Origin: Marsupella aquatica
Lineage: Eukaryota; Marchantiophyta
Direction of reading: 5' to 3'
DNA length: 64,000 nucleotides
Assembly: GCA_973895155.1 (NCBI GenBank)
Contig: OZ316891.1
Coordinates: 28,334,001-28,398,000 of the forward strand
The position numbers were made by a program, and so were the translations under genes. The notes under the pieces are model-generated. The model saw nothing but the letters and a program-made list of their open reading frames with translations. It was not told the origin of the DNA and did no database searches. Numbering within the stretch: the first letter of the stretch is position 1; each line of letters begins with the position of its first letter. Positions 42,901 to 53,385 of this stretch are shown one piece after another.

Positions 42901-43968
42901 GTACTTTTTAGCATAAGTCTGCATTTAAAGTGCTAATAATAATTGTTCTAATAAATTAAAAAATGGTGCCGGGATTGACAATCAGCCACGACGGTCAAAT
43001 GCGTGGATAATATTAGAAGGGACGAAAACCAGCATTCACGGAGTAGAGATATCGCCTTACCAAAACTATCCCATCCTTGCATTTGATACCCACAACCGTT
43101 CTGCGAGTCCAACAACCACCATAGCAGTCTGTTATACAGTCGATATTACCAGGGAATATCAAACAGATCAAATTGACTTCTGAGACTCTTGACCCTGTCA
43201 CATTCACTACTCTTTCTACTACTAAAGTGCGAGGAAGAGGATTATCCATACTTTGCGATCGAAGTCTACCGTTCATTACCTACTCCGTCATGACTTACTT
43301 CGTAAAGGCCTGCAAGCACTAAGGCTGAACCCCTCTCGCAGAGAACATTCACTTCACTTTTTTTCCTTACTCCCCTTGCCCGGGACATGGGGAGGACAAG
43401 GGTGGAATGCATTTTGAGAGAAACCGTCCACTTCGACCTAATCTGCCTGTGGTGAAAAAAGACAGCTTACAGATGGACCCACTTCTAGTGCTTCACAACA
43501 AATTAAACTAAAAACTTTACCCTGAAGCCCTTACTTGAACTTAACCAAAAACTTTACCCTGAAAACCTTACTGGAACTTCACCATCTCCAAGCTAACGAT
43601 TAGGGCTTTATCAATAACCGTAGATTTCGAGCAGCCTAATGGAAATATGCCAGCAGAGTTGTCATTCAGTGTCCCAGCCTATAACAGGAGTCTGAGTCAG
43701 TACAATTTTCCTTACCCGCTATTGTCGATAGCTTTGGTTGCGTAGTCAATTTGAAAGACGCGCCCGTCGGGTGAGAATGTAGTCACCGACAAATCATACT
43801 GCCAACAGCTCACATCGAATCAAATATCATGCACTCTCCCTCTCTTCCTTCTCGTCACGTGAAACGTTATCATTCCCAACAAAAACGCCCAAAAACAATT
43901 TCTTCGTCTGTACACTACAGAATCAAGAGCAAGAAGGGAAAGCTTACCCCGGTGCCAATGCTGCTCAT
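39986..43968 (-). CDS. PAG1: 20S proteasome subunit alpha type-3 (alpha7), complete, 11 exons
   Basis: Exons on the minus strand, all with GT-AG sites and consistent phase: 43968-43948, 43798-43716, 43100-43061, 42873-42790, 42378-42305, 41683-41597, 41280-41196, 41024-40978, 40782-40717, 40428-40338, 40060-39986. Together they give 250 codons plus stop, matching the usual ~249 residues. The start MSSIGTG leads into [20 protein letters not shown], the alpha-subunit N-terminal signature. Then come [44 protein letters not shown] and [16 protein letters not shown]. The acidic C-terminus ends EEDMDAD. Alpha subunits form the outer rings that gate the proteolytic chamber; they are not catalytic. 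The first exon has only seven codons. The 5' UTR lies upstream of 43968, in about 43969-44120. Confidence 0.95.
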
Positions 43969-46548
43969 GGTGCCTCCTCCTGCTGTGAATCCTGTGTTCA
44001 ATTGAATCCACCGCTCTGCTTCGAGTCGAAAGGTTTCCGAGCTCCAAATCTCACCCCAGCAGCTACAAGAAACCGCCGACGAAGTGCACGCGAGTAAATC
44101 TGTTCGAGAATACAATATGTTGTGTGAAAAATCTGACCAATTTTGTCCTTTTTGTCAAAAAAAATAGAACATGACTTATGACCCAAACTTGCACACCTGA
44201 CCCATATGCAAGAAGAAAGTTCACAACTTAGAACCCCCAAAGCATACAGGCAAAAAAGATCTTGCCACATCCCCTCTATACCAAAAAAATTTGCACTTGA
44301 GCAACTTGCAAAATATTCTAATCTTGGGAATTGGAGGGAAGAAACAACCCAAGAACTATAAATGCTTTTGCATGTGAAGACAAAAGTGGTGAAAAAACAC
44401 TAGGCAACATATGGTATTAAGTGTCTAATATGTTGCTGTGTGCTTTTTTGGCACTCTCGTATATGATAATACACACAATAAAATGGAATAAAACCCGCAC
44501 ATGAGAAAAGACCAATGAAAACCATGCAAATGCACTATCGTACATGATAGTCCACACACAAATTTAAAAAACTCACACATGAGAAAACTGAAAAAAGAAC
44601 ACATGAGAAATGACAAATGAAAACCATACAAATGGACAGGACAGTGTAAATTAGTTCCAGGACCCCTTGTATATGTCAGCTTGTTTTATTGAGCTATTTG
44701 GAGCCATGAAGAGTTGCACATTGGAATAGATAGATGAGAGGACAAAGATTAAATGGAAGATTCTAAATGAAGCAAATTTTAAAGGTAGTTATTTTGTGGC
44801 ACTCATGAACTGGTCTTGTTGCAAGCCAAGTGACCATAAATTTGGGTGTAGGGGAGGTACATTTAGTATGGCACTGCCCCCCTCCCCACTCCAATTTCAT
44901 GATATGCTCAATTCTCTTTGCAGTAAGTGGAAAGCTATGGCAAGACATCCCCATTGGATAGCAATGAGAAGCAACATATGGACCTACTCTCTTAAGTTCA
45001 AGCTGGACGTGATATGGGAATATGACTCACATATCAAAGGGCAAGGCTTTGTGGCAATTGGCACAAAATTTGGAGTGCCCTGGTCTTCTTGGAGACGGTG
45101 GTAAGAGAAGAGGGCAAACGAATTCAAGAGGAGGGCAACGCTGGCTGGAGGACTGCTGCGGTATGGTTGTTTAGATGCGGGATTGAGCTGCGTAACATTG
45201 TCTGCAGAAAGATGAGGACCCAGAAGGGAGGCTCGGCGAGGGTGGAAGAGTGAACGAAGAGTCTTTGATCTGCCAGACTTGAATCTGCTGCTCCTTGTGA
45301 AGTTTGCAATTGTGAGTTTTCTGTACAAAAAGAGTCTATGTTGTCACAAAACTGTCACAAGCCTCTGTGCTTGCATTGCCTTGAAAGAGCTGCGTAAAAT
45401 TTTCCTTGTAGGTGTTCTTGTTCCTACTCTCTAGAGTAACTTGTGGTCATGGCATGTCATGGCATATGATCATTTTTATGGCAAAACGTTGTGGATGATC
45501 ATGAAACTGACAGTCCTTAGCTTTTTCTGCCCGATAGCTTAATCTAGTAGTTAACGTACATCACATTTTGAGGTTTGAGACCCCCTAATGTTCCTGTTGA
45601 CAAAGTATTTGGAGCTCATCACCATAAAAACTTATACTACTTCATCCTATATTCATAGGAGTGTTACTCCAGTTCACCCAACCCAAGTTGTTCTCTTGAT
45701 GACCTGCAGTTCCCCTATTGGGTTGACAGGCAGCAGTGTAGTATCTGTTGGTTGCCCATTCTGGCCCCTTGGGTTTGTTTTGTATGCTCCATGCTGACTT
45801 GTGCACCAGGTACTGTGACTGGGAATATGTTTGGTGCATATCACTCTCTCCTTAAAGTGCCACTGTCCATGATAAAACTTGGATCCAAAAGGTTTCACTA
45901 TTTTTAGTACCTTTTTCCTGAAATTGTGGAGCAAAGTCTCACCCCAGAGGAGAGGCATGTGCAAAAAAGAGAAGCCTTGGACACTTCTCATTTTATATGC
46001 CCGGTGGTGGTTTAAGAAAAAAGTGTTTTTTTCCATGTGAGGGTGCATCACAACAATGATCCTACCAAGGGGCAGGGTATTTTTAGTGATTAGATGAGCT
46101 AGTGTTGAAGGTGTCAATGTGTCACCCTAGTATGTCATATGAGGACAATTAGATATTGTGTGGAAAGAACTCAACTGTTCCTTGGAAACAAGATCTCAAC
46201 TGTTAGATCTTTCAAATCTTTGCCCCTGGATTCTATTATGAAGTGAATGTTTTACACCCCCTGTTCCAGTAGGAGGTGTCAAAGGTGGCCCTAGCCAACC
46301 TCGTGGTCGACCATGTCAGGTTTGACATGGTCATGGCCTCTAAATGGCAAGACACTGTCAATGAAGGTTCTGAGAACGTTGTGATGTCATGGCTTTGGCC
46401 TCTGACTGTGGCCTCAGTATTCCTCCTTGCCCTACCTGAGTCAGGGTACTTCAAAAACTGCACCCGCACCCTTCCTCCATGAGCTTCCCCCAAGAGGTCA
46501 AATACTATATTGCCGCCCGGGAAAAACTGGCGGCCTGGGCCAGCTTTG
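43969..46548. other. Proteasome gene upstream region and repeat-like spacer
   Basis: 43969-44120 should contain the proteasome gene's leader and promoter. Beyond it no gene is recognised. 45530-45588 has a tRNA-like pair of boxes (TAGCTTAATCTAGTAGTTAA, then GAGGTTTGAGACCCC) and could be a SINE head on the plus strand, but the evidence is thin. Short phrases such as ACACATGAGAAAA and GACCAATGAAAACCAT recur at 44500-44630. Confidence 0.35.
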
Positions 46549-46941
46549 TCAGAGCATCCCCACCGGACTCGGTGTCCTGGACACGGTATAAGGGCTTTTT
46601 GGCGACTTTTGTGGCGTGCGGGGCCCAATTGGTGTGTACCCGCCAGTAAGGTACCCCACCGGTCCCGTTATTCTACCGTGGCAAACGGAGCGACTATGGT
46701 CCGGTCCAGACAACTACAGTCCAGACAACTACAGTCCCACCATCTGCTGGCTAGAATTGTGTCGGGCGCGCGAAGGTGTCTAGGAGCATTTGAAGCTCTG
46801 CAATTCAAATCGAACACCATGGATTGTCAAGTGAATGGGCGCTACATTTGCAAGGCGCAATGAAAGAATTGAGGTGAGCGTCAATGCATTGCAAAATATT
46901 GTTTTGAGTGATTCAAAAGCGAATTGAACAGACTTGGAAGC

Positions 46942-48297
46942 ATGGCATCTGAGCGACTCATCAAATGGAGAGCAAAATTGAAGAGGCAGATCGAGCAAGC
47001 TTATCAAGAATGGGATGATGAGGAGCAAACATGGTGGGAGACTGTTGTGGTGGCAAGGTCCATCGTTAACAACTACGAACAGGGCCCCAGGATGCAAGGT
47101 GGATCAAGGCCAGGAAAGGGAAGGAACATTGATCGAGACAGAGCACAAGGCCATGAGCAAATTTGGAAGGATTATTTCGCTGACTCTCCAGTCTACACTG
47201 ACAGACATTTCAGAAGAAGGTATAGAATGAGAAGACCTCTCTTTTGGAGAATTCATGATGCTGTGTGCAAGTTCGATCCCTATTTCATCCAAAAACGAGA
47301 TGCTGCGGGAATTCTTGGATTATCTTCAATCCAAAAATTGACTGTTGCCTTAAGGATGCTTTCATTAGGTGTCTCTGCTGATGCCCTTGATGAATATGTG
47401 CGGAATGGAGAGAGCACTGCCATGAAATGCTTGAAGCGATTTTGTTCTGCTGTTAGAGAGCACTATGAGGAGGAGTACCTCAGACAGCCCACCAAGGAGG
47501 ACATCATCAATCAATTACAAATCAATGAACAACGTGGTTTCCCTGGCATGTTTGCATCTCTGGATTGTATGCACTACGAGTGGAAGAATTGTCCCGTGGC
47601 TTGGCAAGGGCTCTTCACCAACAAGGACGGAGAGAAATCCATTGTTCTAGAGGCCATAGCAGATCAATCCCTCTGGATTTGGCATGCCTACTTTGGCTTG
47701 CCTGGTGGAAATAACGACTTGAATGTGCTGGATCGTTCCCCTCTGGTCAACAATTTCTTGAGAAGTGAAGCTGATGAGGTTGGTTTTACTGTGAATGATC
47801 GCCACTATGGTCGGTATTATTTGCTCTGTGATGGCATTTATCCAGACTGGTCCATCTTCATTAAAACTATTCAATTGCCACAAGGAAATGCCAGAAAGTG
47901 GTTTGCTAAGTGCCAAGAGGGGGCCCGGAAGGATGTCGAGAGGGCTTTTGGTGTTTTGCATCAACGATTTGCAATTGTGAAGAACCCAGTTCGAATGCAC
48001 TATCAACATGAAATCAAGGACATCCTTCTGGCTTGTGTCATTTTACATAACATGATTGTGGAGGATGAGAGAGGTGATAGATTGCCTGCCGATTGGGACT
48101 TCTCAGACAGAGCTAGAGCTCAAGCTGGAAAAGACCTTGGTAGGCAGGATTGGGCAGAGTACTTAGCTGCTACACGAGCCATTGAAGATTCTGAAACTCA
48201 TTTTTCATTGAGAAATGACCTGGTAGCACACCTTTGGTCCCTAAAAGGACAGGGCACCGTTTTGACTATGTGGGAAATCAAGACTTGTGATACCTAG
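46942..48297 (+). CDS. PIF/Harbinger transposase (HARBI1-type DDE nuclease)
   Basis: The intact 451-residue frame starts at ATG 46942 (MASERLIKW); the open frame upstream has no ATG. An N-terminal basic/helical part precedes a helix-turn-helix-like region (GLSSIQKLTVALRMLSLGV), the usual site of DNA binding. The DDE_4-type nuclease domain has its first Asp at about residue 208 (FASLDCMHYEW), second Asp at 297 (YLLCDGIYPDW) and Glu at 333 (GARKDVERAFGVLHQRF), a 35-residue D-E spacing. The tail contains ILHNMIVEDER, typical of this family. Its partner is probably the Myb/SANT-like protein coded on the opposite strand. No frameshift or stop breaks the gene, so recent activity is possible. Confidence 0.95.
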   Translation: MASERLIKWRAKLKRQIEQAYQEWDDEEQTWWETVVVARSIVNNYEQGPRMQGGSRPGKGRNIDRDRAQGHEQIWKDYFADSPVYTDRHFRRRYRMRRPLFWRIHDAVCKFDPYFIQKRDAAGILGLSSIQKLTVALRMLSLGVSADALDEYVRNGESTAMKCLKRFCSAVREHYEEEYLRQPTKEDIINQLQINEQRGFPGMFASLDCMHYEWKNCPVAWQGLFTNKDGEKSIVLEAIADQSLWIWHAYFGLPGGNNDLNVLDRSPLVNNFLRSEADEVGFTVNDRHYGRYYLLCDGIYPDWSIFIKTIQLPQGNARKWFAKCQEGARKDVERAFGVLHQRFAIVKNPVRMHYQHEIKDILLACVILHNMIVEDERGDRLPADWDFSDRARAQAGKDLGRQDWAEYLAATRAIEDSETHFSLRNDLVAHLWSLKGQGTVLTMWEIKTCDT

Positions 48298-48834
48298 TTT
48301 TTTCATTTTCATAGTATGCTTTGTCTGTAATAAAATGTGATTTGATGGCATCAAATCTGTTTTGCAAATGCAATCGGAAAATCCATTCGCATCCAATCTC
48401 GAGAGGGGCACTCTGGCCAAAACGTGAAGACGAAAGCTACTCATCACATACAAAAATTAAAGTGTGTGTTGTCATTTATCTGTCTTGGTAGGCAGGATTG
48501 GGCAGAGTACTTAGCTGCTACACGAGCCATTGAAGATTCTGAAACTCATTTTTCATTGAGAAATGACCTGGTAGCACACCTTTGGTCCCTAAAAGGACAG
48601 GGCACCGTTTTGACTATGTGGGAAATCAAGACTTGTGATACCTAGTTTTTTCATTTTCACAGGATGCTTTGTCTGTAATAAAATGTGATTTGATGGCATC
48701 AAATCTGTTTTGCAAATGCAATCGGAAAATCCATTCGCATCCAATCTCGAGAGGGGCACTCTGGCCAAAACGTGAAGACGAAAGCTACTCATCACATACA
48801 AAAATTAAAGTGTGTGTTGTCATTTATCTGTCTC
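48136..48834. repeat. 348-bp direct tandem duplication of the transposase 3' end
   Basis: CTTGGTAGGCAGGATTGGGCAGAG begins at 48136 inside the transposase and again at 48484, exactly 348 bp later. The unit covers the last ~50 codons, the stop and about 185 bp of downstream sequence. The copies differ at only a few bases (CATAGTATGC against CACAGGATGC), so the duplication is recent. Confidence 0.95.
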
Positions 48835-49106
48835 AAAATGTACAAAAGTGGAGCAGAGTCTGTGAAAATGCTCTCGCAAATGCAGAATTCATCACGTAGG
48901 TAGAAAACCCCATCGCTAAAGTGCAAAATGTTTAAGTCACCTATTGTGACTGCCTATGTCTATACCATGGCACTATCTAAACCTAAACTGGAGCCTCAAT
49001 GGCGAAGTTGATGTGCAACTACAACTTTCTCTTGCCCTTCGAAGCTGCATTGCTAATTGAAAGCCTAAATAAGAATCGCTGCAGTGGAGATTGCCCTTTG
49101 AAGCTC

Positions 49107-49511
49107 TTAAGGTGAGGGATACTGCCAGCGAACTCCATCAATTAGACAACCATCCCCATCACTGCCCTCGGAGTCATGCTCAATCTCCTTTTTCCTGGCC
49201 TTTTCTGCTCGCCTCTCCTGGCGCTTCTCAAGTTTCTTCAGTCGACCTTCCCTCTTCTTCTTCCGTGCTGCTGTAGCCTCTTCCTCTTTCGGGTGGTGGA
49301 TCATTCGCATGATCCTATCCACTCTCCTCCGCTCATTATCAATTACAACCGGGTCCTCATCATGAAAAGGCTCCTCTGGAGCATCAGCCAGAACCGGCAT
49401 GATGTTCGCATCGGCTGAGGAGGGGTCCTCTTGCTGCTGCTCATGGGTTGCCTGCCCAGTTGGAGCCATGGTGAGGACCTTTTCGGCCATTGTCACTTGC
49501 TTCGGAGGCAT
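49107..49511 (-). CDS. Small charged protein in the Harbinger element, function unknown
   Basis: From ATG 49511 (MPPKQVTMAEKVLTM) a 134-residue frame runs to the stop. It has a Gln/Glu-rich middle, then a Lys/Arg/Glu-rich probable coiled coil (KKKREGRLKKLEKRQERRAEK) and an acidic end. The frame is also open for 59 codons upstream. It may be a third element gene, a piece of the Myb-like gene, or chance. No family is recognised. Confidence 0.4.
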   Translation of the reverse strand: MPPKQVTMAEKVLTMAPTGQATHEQQQEDPSSADANIMPVLADAPEEPFHDEDPVVIDNERRRVDRIMRMIHHPKEEEATAARKKKREGRLKKLEKRQERRAEKARKKEIEHDSEGSDGDGCLIDGVRWQYPSP

Positions 49512-50291
49512 TGCGCAGATTGAAAAGCTGCTTCTGATTGCCCAGCCTCGCAAATGCAAAATTGTGCACAACAAAGCTCGATGGAAAAGATAGCCTGATG
49601 ACTGCGCAACAAAGAAAGACGTGTTGGAAGAATGAGAGAGAGGACTCAGCTCCCGAAGCATTTCTAGGGCCAATCTGCCACGGCCCATAAACGATGAACT
49701 TCATGGTAGGCAGGTTGAAAGTTGTGCCGGTGAATGCACAAAAAGGACCGAGACAATTCCAATGCCAGGCTCATGCCTTCTGAAGGTGCTCTGAATGTAC
49801 TCACGCGAACTTGTCTCCGCTGATGTGACTTGCCTGGACTCATTAAATGCCCTCGGAAACATAGTTACACAGTACTGGGGGTATTACCAAAGCGACTTGT
49901 CAATACTAGCGCGGGTGATACAATGGTGCATCTTTCCCTTGCCATTGCTCGTGATCACATTCATGACTGAGTCAAAAAAGATACAATTACAATGATGTAC
50001 AAACTCAAATTAGACAATTGCAATTGGATAGTAAAATTCATATGGACATCAAAGTCTAATAATTGAGTACGCAAATAAAATGTGAACTCATTCTCCATTG
50101 CACATCCTCAATCTCAAGAGGCAATTACATATTGTGCTGTAGGTTCAGCCAAAGGGACTACGGATTTTGTGCTAGGTCACGGTCAATTTCTGCAAGCATA
50201 GATCTAAATCCATAGGAAGCCTGTGGATTTGCTGATGGGGTATCAGGTACATATGGTGTGGCACCCTGGAATGAATTCCAGTTACTGAAAT

Positions 50292-51359
50292 TCAAGGCGG
50301 ATTGCCATAGCTAGGCAAATTCTCTGTAGGTATCCTCATGGGAATGTTGTGCCCTTGTACATTTTCAGGAGCACTATCCTGAGGGGCATTATCTACACCA
50401 ACATCACCTGGGGGGGAATGAGGTGCTGCAACTGGAGTTGGTATAGGGGTTCGGGTTGCAGCTCGCCTAGAAGCTGCCTCAAGAGCTCGAGCTGCAGCTC
50501 GCTCTTCTTCCTTCTCCTCCCTTTGCAGCTTCAACATTGCAATTCTCATTTCCTTCTGTCTACTCTTGATGAAGTACTCCCGACAGTCCTCATCAATGTC
50601 ACAAAGCCTAAGTGTGAATAAATTCTGCCTGTCTTGCGATTCTGCAAGCTTCAATCGCCTAGCACTGATTTCTGCCATATCTCTTTGTGCATAGGTTGCC
50701 ATTCGTGAGCTGCATTCATCAACTTTCTGCTTCTTTGCAATCTTATTTCCTAGTGGCCTCAACTCACCAAAATGGGTACTCTCTTGACCAAGCTCTCCAG
50801 TGCTCTGTCTTTGGCCTTGCTCATTCTCAACCTGCTCTCCACCACACTCAGCATCTGGAGACTCATTCTCTTTGTCATCAGGGAAGCCCTTTCCCTTTCC
50901 CTTTTGCTTCCTCGCCTTCTTTTGTGCAGCTTTTTGCTTCATGTCATCCTTAGTCATTGCAAATCTAGGACAGTCTTTCAACAAATACCACTGGTCAAGG
51001 TAGCTAAAATCCTTTGCCTTCGGATGCTTTGTCACATACAACTCCTTTGCCCTGGCCACAGTATCTTCCTCGTTCTCACCGGAATGACGAGCATCAACTA
51101 CAGATGCATACGACCCTGAAAACTTGGCAACGTCGTGTTTCAAGTCGCTCCACTTGCTCTCCAAAGATCGACAGTTCCTCTCCTGTGTGTCCTTTGATCG
51201 ATTGTCGTTGTAGTGGATTGTTGTTCGATCCCAAAACGCTCCATTCTTTTGCCCAGATCCGATGATTGGGTCTTGCGAGACATGCATCCACGAACAAACC
51301 AATTGCTTCAACTCTGCAGATGAGAAATTGCTGCCTCTTGCTTTGGTCGCGTCTGCCAT
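50292..51359 (-). CDS. Myb/SANT-like DNA-binding protein of the PIF/Harbinger element
   Basis: The 355-residue frame starts at MADATKARG (ATG 51359). Residues ~8-90 form a trihelix/Myb-SANT-like domain: SSAELKQLVCSWMHVSQDP, GQKNGAFWDRTTIHYN, then RNCRSLESKWSDLKHDVAKF, with regularly spaced Trp/Phe as in plant NAM-associated and Myb-like partners. A basic linker (KQKAAQKKARKQKGKGKG) may be a nuclear signal. The C-terminal part has a coiled coil (MRIAMLKLQREEKEEERAAAR) and a Pro-rich end. In this superfamily the Myb-like protein binds element ends and helps bring the transposase to the nucleus. It is convergent with the transposase, the usual arrangement. Confidence 0.88.
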   Translation of the reverse strand: MADATKARGSNFSSAELKQLVCSWMHVSQDPIIGSGQKNGAFWDRTTIHYNDNRSKDTQERNCRSLESKWSDLKHDVAKFSGSYASVVDARHSGENEEDTVARAKELYVTKHPKAKDFSYLDQWYLLKDCPRFAMTKDDMKQKAAQKKARKQKGKGKGFPDDKENESPDAECGGEQVENEQGQRQSTGELGQESTHFGELRPLGNKIAKKQKVDECSSRMATYAQRDMAEISARRLKLAESQDRQNLFTLRLCDIDEDCREYFIKSRQKEMRIAMLKLQREEKEEERAAARALEAASRRAATRTPIPTPVAAPHSPPGDVGVDNAPQDSAPENVQGHNIPMRIPTENLPSYGNPP

Positions 51360-51751
51360 TGTTGCTGTCTTTGCTTCCACGAGGGGAACGTGCCGCGGGA
51401 TCGGGATCGTGCAATTTCTGCATAGCACACGTACATGTAGCAACACAGTTGAATAGTGTTTGTCGATAGTCCTCCAGTTCCACCATGAGGATGGTGCCCC
51501 CCTAGTGAATGCAAAGCTGTCCATTTCTTCCCAGATCCACAACTCTCCTCCGTGCGATTCAAATGGAGTGTTTGAGCGGGCAGGGGTAGTGCGCGGCAGA
51601 ATGCCGCGTGGGAGGTCTATTTTGGCGAGACAGGATGGTGTTTTTAAAAAAGCCGTGTCCCGGTGGGGATGAAAATACCCCCCCCACAATCTTCCTTGCG
51701 GTAAAACCCTCATCGGGCAGGTACTTGCCGCGTCCGGTGGGGATGCTCTCA

Positions 51752-52150
51752 CCCCCTACTATTGTACCAAGTTGCTGGGGACACTGCACCACTCCACTGC
51801 CCAGTTGAAATTTATGGATGCTGGCGGATGCTGGCGGATGCTGCACTAAATGCCTAGCTGGAGACAATATAGGATTGAGTGTTAAAGGTGTTCAAAACAC
51901 CGCGACCTTTTTTCAGTAGGTAGCTTGAACTACACCTTAGTAACAATTTTCACCTAAAACTGAATTCATTTGGTCATCCAATAAAATATTGAGGTGTATG
52001 GAAAATTAATAGGCTCTAGCTTTTGTGGCACCCCGAGTCAAGTAGTGGTGCCCCTGTGTAGCAAAGTTGGATGACCAACTATAGAAAGGGCCTGGTCAAG
52101 TCCTGGATCTATCTTTGCCGTCCATCAAGTCCACAAGATGATAGAGGGGC
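51752..52150. other. Spacer between Harbinger element and tandem array
   Basis: GCTGGCGGATG is repeated in tandem at about 51820-51842. Nothing else is recognised. Confidence 0.35.
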
Positions 52151-52880
52151 CTGGCAAGTCCTTTCCTGCTCATTCCACGGGCACCCACCTGTGGCAAACA
52201 TAATAGTACCCCATATCCTTATGCAATTCCCCGTCCGGCAAGCTAGATCACCTATTCCCTATGAACCCGACAGCAAGCTTGTCACCACATATTTGTCTAC
52301 AATTTCCCCAACCTTTGGGCAACCGAAAGGAAAAAACACACTCAGCCCCGTTATCCTTTTGAAATTTGCCGTGCAGGACGATACACCCGTTCCTCTGCGG
52401 TTTGGGCAACCAAAAAATGTTCTTTGCCACGTATATTTCTACCCGTTCCCCAGGCACCCCACCTTCGGGCAAGCCACAAAAAAAAAAAGAATTTTCAGCA
52501 TGCACAATCATGCCCTGTATCCTTTCGTAATTTGCCGTGCACTCCAGACAGACCCATTCCCTGTGCTTCGGGCAGCACAAGCTTCATCGCCACGTATTTG
52601 TCTGCTCCTGCCACGGGCACCTACCGCCGCGCAAACGAAAAGAAACAGTCGACGGCACGACAGATTATCACCCGGTATCCTTTGGCAATTTGCCGTGGAA
52701 AACCGCTGGACTCGTCCACTGTAATTCGGGCATCACCAAACGCTGGTCGCCACGTCTGCTCCTTCTCCGGGCACCCAGCCAGCCCCGCAACGGAAAAGAA
52801 CAAAGGGACGTCGCGGTGCAGAATCATTCCCGGTATCCCTTCGCGATTTGTCGTGGGCAGAAGGTCGTCCAGTGTTGAGC
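52151..52880. repeat. ~158-bp tandem array, about five diverged copies
   Basis: The phrase TATCCTTT-x-G-x-AATTTGCCGTG recurs with TATCC at about 52214, 52352, 52518, 52676 and 52834 (spacing 138, 166, 158, 158 bp). Each unit also has a GCCACGTATTTGTCTGC-like phrase and GGGCACCCA or GGGCAACC text. The array ends about 500 bp before PEX13. Long forward frames across it are by-products. Confidence 0.8.
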
Positions 52881-53385
52881 TAGTGTAGAGCCTCGAGCGT
52901 CGTTTGTCGTTGTTTGAGGAGTAGAGGAGTGGCCAGAAGGAGGCAGAGGTGAAAGCTGAGGCAGCGTAGGGTAGAAGCGGAGAAGCGGAGGATTAGGCAT
53001 TTCGTGGAGCTATCATTGTGGTGGCGGATTGGTCTCTTCCGGTCTCGGAAACGGCAGATGCTGAAGGAGTTTGCAGAGATTGGAGAGTTGAGGTGGTTGA
53101 GGCCGGAATCCGCTTCTGCGTCGAGGGAGAGGATTCTGACTGTGAATCCGGGAGCTGTGGAATTCGAGGATCCGTGAGCAGGAGAGCGATTCTAGTTTGC
53201 AGAGATTGGAGGTGGTTGGGTCCGGAATTCGCTTCTGCGTCGAGTGAGAGGATTCTGGCTGTGAATCCGGGAGCTGTGGAATTCGAGGATCCGTGAGCAG
53301 GAGGAGAGCGATTCTAGTTGCTGGAAAGGTTTAGGTCATGATGGTGGCCGGTCGATGACAGAGCGATCTCTGTCCGGAATTGGGA
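52881..53385 (+). other. 5' region of PEX13 with a ~120-bp duplication
   Basis: TGCAGAGATTGGAG...GGAATTCGAGGATCCGTGAGCAGG occurs twice (about 53071-53195 and 53197-53320). This is probably transcribed leader, since the PEX13 start codon follows at 53386. No separate gene is seen. Confidence 0.55.

Larger units (their letters stand above)
46552..51748. mobile_element. PIF/Harbinger DNA transposon, full length
   Basis: Terminal inverted repeats of about 21 bp, GAGCATCCCCACCGGACTCGG at the left and GAGCATCCCCACCGGACGCGG read inward from the right, bound the element. A 3-bp duplication TCA (46549-46551 and 51749-51751) flanks it. Three-base duplications and GAGCATCC-type ends fit PIF/Harbinger, although TWA is the usual target. 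CCCCACCGG or CCCGGTGGGG also occurs subterminally near 46650 and 51658. The contents are a transposase gene on the plus strand, a Myb/SANT-like gene on the minus strand and a small third frame. Everything needed for activity is apparently open. Confidence 0.92.

Noticed and set aside
52071-52888. Long plus-strand frames before PEX13
   Set aside because: They cover the ~158-bp tandem array and change frame between units.
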